A DNA stretch of 20,225 nucleotides. Source: Rhodobacterales bacterium 34-62-10 (GTDB lineage Bacteria; Pseudomonadota; Alphaproteobacteria; Rhodobacterales; Rhodobacteraceae). The stretch spans positions 1 through 20,225 of the forward strand of contig NCJR01000006.1 in the NCBI GenBank assembly GCA_002282555.1. Reading direction: 5' to 3'. Below are positions 15,217-20,225 of the stretch, piece by piece; positions within the stretch are counted from its first letter, which is position 1; each line of letters starts with the position of its first letter. Below the pieces are notes generated by a model. The model was not told the DNA's origin. It was given only the letters and a program-made list of their open reading frames with translations, and searched no databases. The position numbers were made by a program, and so were the translations under genes.

Positions 15217-15261
15217 TCCACTACTTGAACTGCGGTCCTGTCAACATCCGAGGAATCGCCC

Positions 15262-16365
15262 ATGCGCCCGCTGCTTCACCCTGCCCCCCTGTCGATCGGC
15301 CTGATGGCCACGCTTTTGTCCACGGCCGCACTTGCCGATGTGCCGCAGGTCGCCACCGATATCGCGCCCGTTCATTCGCTGGTGGCGCAGGTGATGGGCG
15401 ATCTGGGCGAGCCGGCGCTGATCGTGCAGCCCGGCGCGTCGCCACATGGCTATTCCATGCGCCCGTCCGAGGCGCAGGCGCTGGACGATGCCGATCTGGT
15501 GGTCTGGATCGGCGAGGCGCTGACCCCGTGGCTGCAAGGGCCGGTCGAGACCCTGGGCGAAGGCGCCAGCGTTCTGGAGTTGATGTCGGTGACGGGCACC
15601 ATCCTGTATGATTACCGCGAGGGCGCGACCTTTGGCGCGCATGATCACGGCGACCATGAGGGGCACGACCATGATCACGATCATGAGAAGGCAGAGGCGC
15701 ATGATCATAAGCATGATCATGACAAGGCTGAGGCGCATGATCACGCGCATGATCATGACAAGGCCGAAGCGCATGATCACGCGCATGATCATGACAAGGC
15801 CAAGGCAGAGGCCGACAGCCATGCGGGTGACCACGCGGGCCACGACCATTCCGGGTCGGATGCCCATGCCTGGCTTGATCCGGCGAACGGGCGGGTCTGG
15901 CTGGGGGCGATTGCCGCCGAATTGTCGCGGCTGGACCCCGACAATGCCGCGACCTATGCCGCCAATGCCGCCGCAGGGCAGGCCGCGCTTGAGGCTTTGG
16001 AGGCGGAACTGACCGCAGAATTGGCGCCGCTGGCGGAGACCGGTTTCGTCGTGTTCCACGATGCCTATCAATATTTCGAGCGGCGTTTCGGGCTGCAAGC
16101 GGCCGGGGCGATTTCGTTCAGCGATGCCAGCACGCCCAGCGCGGGGCGAATCGCGGAACTGCGCGAGGCTGTCGCGACCATGGGTGCCAGCTGTGTATTC
16201 GCCGAGCCGCAGTTCAGCAGCGGTCTGGTGGAGACCGTGTTCGGGGATAGCGCGACCGTCGGATTGCTGGACCCGCTGGGGCAGGATCTGGAACCCGGTG
16301 CGGACCTTTATCCGCAGGTGTTGCGGACCATGGCCGGGGCATTCACGACCTGCCTGGCGCCGTGA
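15262..16365 (+). CDS. znuA: Zinc ABC transporter, periplasmic binding protein ZnuA
   Basis: This is the periplasmic zinc-binding protein that delivers Zn to ZnuB, 367 residues. The Sec signal peptide ends at about residue 25 (TAALA before DVPQ). Likely metal ligands are His62 (GASPHGYS), His202 (SDAHAWLD), His266 (VFHDAYQYFE) and an acidic residue in LLDPLGQDLEPGADLYP. Between about 125 and 195 is a His/Asp-rich loop with three 12-residue tandem repeats, longer than in many ZnuA proteins and the reason for the extra length. GAGGAA lies six bases before the ATG. It is transcribed divergently from zur-znuCB across the two Zur boxes. The zinc assignment over manganese rests on the His loop and the Zur context. 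Confidence 0.95.
   Translation: MRPLLHPAPLSIGLMATLLSTAALADVPQVATDIAPVHSLVAQVMGDLGEPALIVQPGASPHGYSMRPSEAQALDDADLVVWIGEALTPWLQGPVETLGEGASVLELMSVTGTILYDYREGATFGAHDHGDHEGHDHDHDHEKAEAHDHKHDHDKAEAHDHAHDHDKAEAHDHAHDHDKAKAEADSHAGDHAGHDHSGSDAHAWLDPANGRVWLGAIAAELSRLDPDNAATYAANAAAGQAALEALEAELTAELAPLAETGFVVFHDAYQYFERRFGLQAAGAISFSDASTPSAGRIAELREAVATMGASCVFAEPQFSSGLVETVFGDSATVGLLDPLGQDLEPGADLYPQVLRTMAGAFTTCLAP
15688..15795 (+). repeat. Three 36-bp tandem repeats encoding the ZnuA His-rich loop
   Basis: Three in-frame units (15688-15723, 15724-15759, 15760-15795) each encode KAEAHDHxHDHD, where x is K or A. Units 2 and 3 differ at only two silent positions, which suggests recent duplication. A partial unit (KAKAEAD) follows. 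Such repeats can change in copy number. Confidence 0.92.
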
Positions 16366-16641
16366 TCGCTGCCAGCTGCGCACGCCTGCGAAAATCTGCG
16401 AACATTTTCAGAGGCTTTCATGGGTTCGTTACATTGCGCCTCTAGCCAGCGACGGAATGATACGGGATGACACGCCTCCTCTGCTCTTGCGCAAGACCAG
16501 CGGTTTGAAACTGCTTGACTTGCGCGGGGGCTTCGGCCCAATCCTTTCGTATCGTTTCAGAAATGTTCGCTTCGGCTCGCACCTTCGGGCGCTGGACCGC
16601 GGCAGGCGCTCAACGAACCATGAAACGTCTGGGAGGACGAC

Positions 16642-17952
16642 ATGAAAATCAAGACATTGAACCTGGCCCTGGCCGTCTCCATGGCATGGGGAACAGCCGC
16701 TTCCGCACAGACCGAAATCCAGTGGTGGCACGCGTTTACGGGCCGTCTGGGTGAATTGCTGGACGCGCAGGTCGCGCAGTTCAACGCCAGCCAGACCGAT
16801 TATGTGGTCGTGGCCAGCAACAAGGGCAACTATTCCGAGGCGCTGAACGCCGGGATCGCGGCCTTCCGCGCGGGCGAGCAGCCGCATCTGTTGCAGGTGT
16901 TCGAAGTGGGCACCGCCACGATGATGGCCGCGACCGGCGCCGTGAAGCCGGTGTTCGAGGTGATGGAGGAATCCGGTCTGCCGTTCGATCCGAACGAGTA
17001 TATCCCCGCCGTGACCGGTTATTACACCACGTCGGAAGGACAGATGCTGTCCTATCCCTACAACTCCTCGACGCAGGTTCTGTATGTGAACCGCGACAAG
17101 CTGACCGAAGCCGGGATCGACCCCGATGTGGATCTGTCCACCTGGGAAGCCTGGGACGCGGTGCTGACGCAGCTGAAGGATGCGGGCGTCACCTGCCCCT
17201 ATACGACGTCCTGGCAGAGCTGGGTGCATCTGGAAAGCTTCTCGGCCTATCATGACCTGCCGTTTGCCACCAAGGACAACGGGTTCGGCGGCCTGGACAC
17301 CGAGCTGGTGTTCAACGGGCCGACGCAGATCGCGCATATCGAGCAGCTGGGCAAGTGGGCGCAGGAGGGCAAGTTCATCTATAACGGTCGCCGCAACGAG
17401 GCGGGTGCCAACTTCCGCGGCGGCGAATGCGCGCTGTTCACCGAAAGCTCGGCTGGCTATGCCGGGGTGAAGGCAGAAGCCAAGTTCGCCTTTGATATCC
17501 GTCACCTGCCCTATTGGGACAGCGTCGAGGCCGCACCGCAGAACACCATCATCGGTGGTGCCTCGCTGTGGGTCATGGAAGGGCACAGCGCCGAGGAATA
17601 CAAGGGCGTGGCATCGTTCCTGAACTTCCTCGCCTCGCCCGAGGTGCAGGCCAAGTGGCATCAGGATACCGGCTATCTGCCGATCACCAATGCGGCCGGC
17701 GAACTGACCGAACAGCAGGGTTTCTATGCCGCCAATCCCGGCACCGAGATTGCGGGCCTGCAGATGACGCGCAACACGCCGACCGCCAATTCCAAGGGTC
17801 TGCGTCTGGGCAGCTTTGACCAGATCCGCACGATCATCGACGAGGAGCTGGAAGGCGTGTGGTCGGGTCAGAAGACCGCCGACGTCGCGCTGAACAGCGC
17901 GGTGGAGCGTGGCAACCAGTTGCTGCGCCGCTTTGAGCAGGCCAACCGCTGA
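16642..17952 (+). CDS. ugpB: sn-Glycerol-3-phosphate ABC transporter, binding protein UgpB
   Basis: This is the periplasmic binding protein for sn-glycerol-3-phosphate and glycerophosphodiesters, 436 residues. The signal peptide ends at about residue 22 (TAASA before QTEIQ). The sequence follows UgpB closely: WWHAFTGRLGELLDAQV, KGNYSEALNAGIAAFRAG, QVFEVGTATMMAA, IIGGASLWVMEG, KWHQDTGYLPIT, KGLRLGSFDQIRTIIDEELE and the ending AVERGNQLLRRFE. These cover the ligand-contact regions known in Escherichia coli UgpB. GGGAGG sits five bases before the ATG. It is first in ugpBAEC. A strong terminator-like hairpin after it may make it more abundant than the permeases. No convincing PhoB box is seen upstream, so phosphate-starvation control is unproven. 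Confidence 0.96.
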   Translation: MKIKTLNLALAVSMAWGTAASAQTEIQWWHAFTGRLGELLDAQVAQFNASQTDYVVVASNKGNYSEALNAGIAAFRAGEQPHLLQVFEVGTATMMAATGAVKPVFEVMEESGLPFDPNEYIPAVTGYYTTSEGQMLSYPYNSSTQVLYVNRDKLTEAGIDPDVDLSTWEAWDAVLTQLKDAGVTCPYTTSWQSWVHLESFSAYHDLPFATKDNGFGGLDTELVFNGPTQIAHIEQLGKWAQEGKFIYNGRRNEAGANFRGGECALFTESSAGYAGVKAEAKFAFDIRHLPYWDSVEAAPQNTIIGGASLWVMEGHSAEEYKGVASFLNFLASPEVQAKWHQDTGYLPITNAAGELTEQQGFYAANPGTEIAGLQMTRNTPTANSKGLRLGSFDQIRTIIDEELEGVWSGQKTADVALNSAVERGNQLLRRFEQANR

Positions 17953-17969
17953 TCACCTGACACATGGAG

Positions 17970-18003
17970 CGGCCCCCGGCGTGAACGGGGGCCGTTTTCT
18001 TTC
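17970..18003 (+). terminator. Intra-operon terminator-like hairpin between ugpB and ugpA
   Basis: CGGCCCCC (17970-17977) pairs with GGGGGCCG (17987-17994) around a 9-nt loop, followed by TTTTCTTT. It begins 17 bp after the ugpB stop. It likely causes partial termination or protects the ugpB mRNA 3' end, raising binding protein over membrane subunits. Confidence 0.8.
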
Positions 18004-18074
18004 GACCGGGCTTGTTCTTTCGTCAGGGCTTGCCCCATAGTTCCGTCACCGCTGCCCCAGGACCGGACCCAAGC

Positions 18075-18956
18075 ATGGAAAAGCGCGTCATCTTCAAGGG
18101 CTGGATGTTGCCCGCCCTGCTGCTTTTGCCGCAGATCGTGATCACGGCCGTCTTCTTTTTCTATCCGGCGGGACAGGCGATCTGGCAGTCGATGTTCGTG
18201 CCCGATCCCTTTGGTCTCAAGACGCAGTTCGTGGGGCTGGGCAATTTCGAATATCTGCTGGGCGATCCGTTCTATCGCGCGTCCTTTGTGACGACGGCGA
18301 TCTTTTCCAGCCTTGTCACGCTGGTGTCGATGGGGGTCGCGCTGTATCTGGCGATCCTTGCTGACCGGCTGATCAAGGGGTCGGGCACGTACCGGACGCT
18401 GCTGATCTGGCCCTATGCGGTGGCCCCCGCGGTGGCGGGTGTGCTGTGGATGTTCATGTTCAACACCCGCGTCGGTGTCGCGTCATGGTATCTGGGTCTG
18501 CTGGGATATGACTGGAACCATGTGCTGAACGAGGCCGAGGCGATGGGGCTGGTCGTGGTCGCGTCAAGCTGGGGGCGGATCAGTTACAACTTTCTGTTTT
18601 TCCTTGCCGGGCTTCAGGCGATCCCGCGTTCGGTGATCGAGGCTGCTGCGATTGACGGGGCGAAGTTCTGGACGCGGTTCCGCACCATCGTCTGGCCGCT
18701 GCTGTCGCCGACCACGTTTTTCCTGCTGGTGGTCAATGTGGTCTATGCGTTTTTCGAGACCTTCGGCGTGATCCACACGATCACGGCGGGCGGGCCGCAA
18801 CAGGCGACGACGATCCTTGTCTACAAGGTCTATTCCGACGGGTTCGTCAGTCAGGATCTGGGGTCGAGTGCGGCGCAGTCGGTGATCCTGCTGCTGCTGG
18901 TGGGTATTTTGACCGTGATCCAGTTCAAATTCATCGAACGCAGGGTGCATTACTGA
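18075..18956 (+). CDS. ugpA: sn-Glycerol-3-phosphate ABC transporter, permease UgpA
   Basis: This is one of the two inner-membrane permeases of the Ugp importer, 293 residues with six hydrophobic helices. It tracks E. coli UgpA closely, for example [52 protein letters not shown] and [17 protein letters not shown]. The coupling EAA loop is [20 protein letters not shown]. The start at 18075 gives the family length; a longer in-frame ATG at 18012 adds a non-homologous 21-residue stretch overlapping the leader. No strong ribosome site is seen. The stop overlaps the ugpE start by one base (TGATG), so the two should be made together as the heterodimeric channel. Confidence 0.94.
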   Translation: MEKRVIFKGWMLPALLLLPQIVITAVFFFYPAGQAIWQSMFVPDPFGLKTQFVGLGNFEYLLGDPFYRASFVTTAIFSSLVTLVSMGVALYLAILADRLIKGSGTYRTLLIWPYAVAPAVAGVLWMFMFNTRVGVASWYLGLLGYDWNHVLNEAEAMGLVVVASSWGRISYNFLFFLAGLQAIPRSVIEAAAIDGAKFWTRFRTIVWPLLSPTTFFLLVVNVVYAFFETFGVIHTITAGGPQQATTILVYKVYSDGFVSQDLGSSAAQSVILLLLVGILTVIQFKFIERRVHY

Positions 18957-19810
18957 TGTCTGAACAACGCGGCATGGTGGAAAGACGCGGCCTTGGGCAT
19001 TGGTTCACCCATCTGGGGTTGATCATCGGCGTTCTGTTCATCTTTTTCCCGATCTGGCTGGCCTTTGTCGCGTCAACCGTGACGCAGGCGGACATCGTGC
19101 AGCCTCCGATGCCCTTGCTGCCCGGTGGCCATTTCATCGAGAATTACACCGAGGCGCTGGTGTCGGGCGTGAATGCGCCGGTGGCGACGATGATGTTCAA
19201 TTCGCTGATCATGGCCTTGGGGATCACCATCGGGAAGATCGTGATCTCGCTGACATCGGCCTTTGCCATCGTCTATTTCCGCTTTCCGGGGCGGACGATC
19301 TTCTTCTGGCTGATCTTCCTGACGCTGATGCTGCCGGTCGAGGTGCGGATCGTGCCGACCTATGAGGTGATCGCGAATTTCGGGATGCTGAACAGCTATT
19401 CCGGGCTGATCTTTCCGCTGATCGCCTCGGCCACCGCCACGTTCCTGTTCCGGCAGTTCTTTCTGACCGTGCCGGACGAATTGACCGAGGCCGCGCGGGT
19501 GGACGGGGCCAGCCCCATGCAGTTCTTCTGGCACATCCTGCTGCCGATGAGCCGGACCAATATCGCGGCGCTGTTCGTGATCCTGTTCATCTATGGCTGG
19601 AACCAGTATCTCTGGCCGCTGCTGATCACCACCGATCCGTCGATGAATACCATCGTGATGGGCATCAAGCAGATGTTCCCCAGCGGTGACGATCTGGCCG
19701 ATTGGCCGGTGATCATGGCGACCTCCATCCTGGCCATGGTGCCGCCTGTGATCGTGGTGATCTCGATGCAGAAACTGTTCATCCGCGGCCTTGTCGATAG
19801 CGAGAAATAA
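18956..19810 (+). CDS. ugpE: sn-Glycerol-3-phosphate ABC transporter, permease UgpE
   Basis: This is the second permease of the Ugp channel, 284 residues, pairing with UgpA in the inner membrane. The first helix is [20 protein letters not shown]. The EAA loop [20 protein letters not shown] is intact, and [20 protein letters not shown] with [18 protein letters not shown] is typical of UgpE. Translation starts within the ugpA stop (TGATG), implying coupling. The stop TAA at 19808-19810 is five bases from the ugpC start. Confidence 0.95.
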   Translation: MSEQRGMVERRGLGHWFTHLGLIIGVLFIFFPIWLAFVASTVTQADIVQPPMPLLPGGHFIENYTEALVSGVNAPVATMMFNSLIMALGITIGKIVISLTSAFAIVYFRFPGRTIFFWLIFLTLMLPVEVRIVPTYEVIANFGMLNSYSGLIFPLIASATATFLFRQFFLTVPDELTEAARVDGASPMQFFWHILLPMSRTNIAALFVILFIYGWNQYLWPLLITTDPSMNTIVMGIKQMFPSGDDLADWPVIMATSILAMVPPVIVVISMQKLFIRGLVDSEK

Positions 19811-19815
19811 GAAAA

Positions 19816-20225
19816 ATGGCGACTTTGACCCTTGATAATGTGCGCAAATCCTTTGGCGCGACGGATGTGATCCACGGTGTGAACATCGAGGTGACGGATG
19901 GCGAGTTCATCGTGATCGTCGGGCCGTCGGGCTGTGGCAAATCCACCCTGCTGCGGATGGTGGCGGGGCTGGAAGGCATCACCAGCGGCGAGATCCGGAT
20001 TGACGGCCACCGCGTCAACGAGGCGGAGCCGATGGAGCGCAACATCGCGATGGTGTTCCAGAACTACGCGCTTTATCCGCATATGTCGGTGTTCGACAAC
20101 ATGGCTTACGGGTTGAAGATCGCGAAGACGCCCAAGGACGAGATTGCGGCGCGCGTGGCCTCGGCCGCCAAGCTGTTGCAGTTGGAGCCCTATTTGCAGC
20201 GCAAGCCGCGCGAATTGTCGGGCGG
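19816..20225 (+). CDS. ugpC: Sugar-phosphate ABC transporter ATPase UgpC, 5' part
   Basis: This is the ATP-binding subunit of the Ugp importer, cut by the window end after about 136 residues. Visible parts are the N-terminal [19 protein letters not shown], Walker [10 protein letters not shown] (36-44), the Q-loop [18 protein letters not shown], and RKPRELSGG, where the ABC signature is truncated. The C-terminal regulatory (MalK-type) domain lies outside. It starts five bases after ugpE with only an A-rich stretch (AAGAAAA) as a possible ribosome site. UgpC, MalK and similar ATPases look alike in this half, so the name comes from the ugpBAE context. Confidence 0.93.
   Translation, partial: MATLTLDNVRKSFGATDVIHGVNIEVTDGEFIVIVGPSGCGKSTLLRMVAGLEGITSGEIRIDGHRVNEAEPMERNIAMVFQNYALYPHMSVFDNMAYGLKIAKTPKDEIAARVASAAKLLQLEPYLQRKPRELSG

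Noticed and set aside
15572..15872. The repeated ATGATCATGACC-like DNA as a possible regulatory repeat or CRISPR-like array
   Set aside because: The repeats are in frame, encode the ZnuA His-rich loop and have no spacers.
16415..16434. A possible Pho box upstream of ugpB (CTTTCAT and GTTACAT)
   Set aside because: The half-sites are 13 bp apart rather than 11 and the second matches poorly, so I do not claim PhoB control.
16429..17661. A 410-codon minus-strand frame
   Set aside because: It is antisense to ugpB, which matches the UgpB family along its length.

Overview
The window is high-GC DNA that looks like an alphaproteobacterial chromosome, most likely from the Rhodobacteraceae (Roseobacter group). 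The main pointers are an intact GcrA cell-cycle regulator, which is restricted to Alphaproteobacteria; the argD-argF pairing; a zur-znuCB / znuA zinc locus with palindromic Zur boxes; and a dispersed downstream-of-gene element (core CTTCTTGCCCCAAATATCC) that I recall from roseobacter genomes but could not check here. I see no rRNA, tRNA, CRISPR array, insertion sequence or phage gene.

Layout. 1-1095 (+) is the 3' part of a PiT-family phosphate transporter. It converges on an arginine-biosynthesis pair on the minus strand: argD (3402-2221), then argF (2127-1201). 3726-4646 (+) is a DMT/EamA transporter, which converges on an ABC-2 type permease (5454-4651, -) with no ATPase gene beside it. gcrA (5624-6262, +) is divergent from the permease, with its own promoter, a GANTC site, a terminator-like leader hairpin and a clear 3' terminator. 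A gene-free stretch of about 465 bp follows (6263-6728) with several inverted repeats. Next is a tight minus-strand beta-oxidation operon (11096-6729): a bifunctional enoyl-CoA hydratase/3-hydroxyacyl-CoA dehydrogenase, then a large and a small acyl-CoA dehydrogenase with 3-nt gaps, in the manner of pimF-pimC-pimD. Adenine deaminase (12922-11228, -) is followed by the zinc-uptake locus: zur-znuC-znuB on the minus strand (15144-13049), divergent from znuA (15262-16365, +), with two Zur operators 22 bp apart between them. The right end holds ugpB-ugpA-ugpE-ugpC (16642 to the edge, +), a glycerol-3-phosphate importer whose ATPase is cut by the window end.

How the genes work together. The zinc module is self-contained: Zur should repress both arms through the shared boxes, ZnuA captures Zn with a long His-rich loop, ZnuB is the channel and ZnuC the motor. 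The fatty/dicarboxylic acid module supplies the dehydrogenase, hydratase and hydroxyacyl dehydrogenase steps; a CoA ligase and a thiolase must come from elsewhere. Pit and Ugp both import phosphorus sources but sit about 15 kb apart and show no visible shared control.

I did not find a clearly undescribed protein system. The most interesting signals are non-coding: (a) the dispersed 3'-end element, whose two full copies keep a central hairpin with compensating base changes; (b) the gcrA leader, with a hairpin plus T-run and an overlapping mini-ORF; (c) a 16-bp tandem duplication that split a znuC/znuB stop-start overlap; and (d) the structured spacer after gcrA with a CtrA-like motif.
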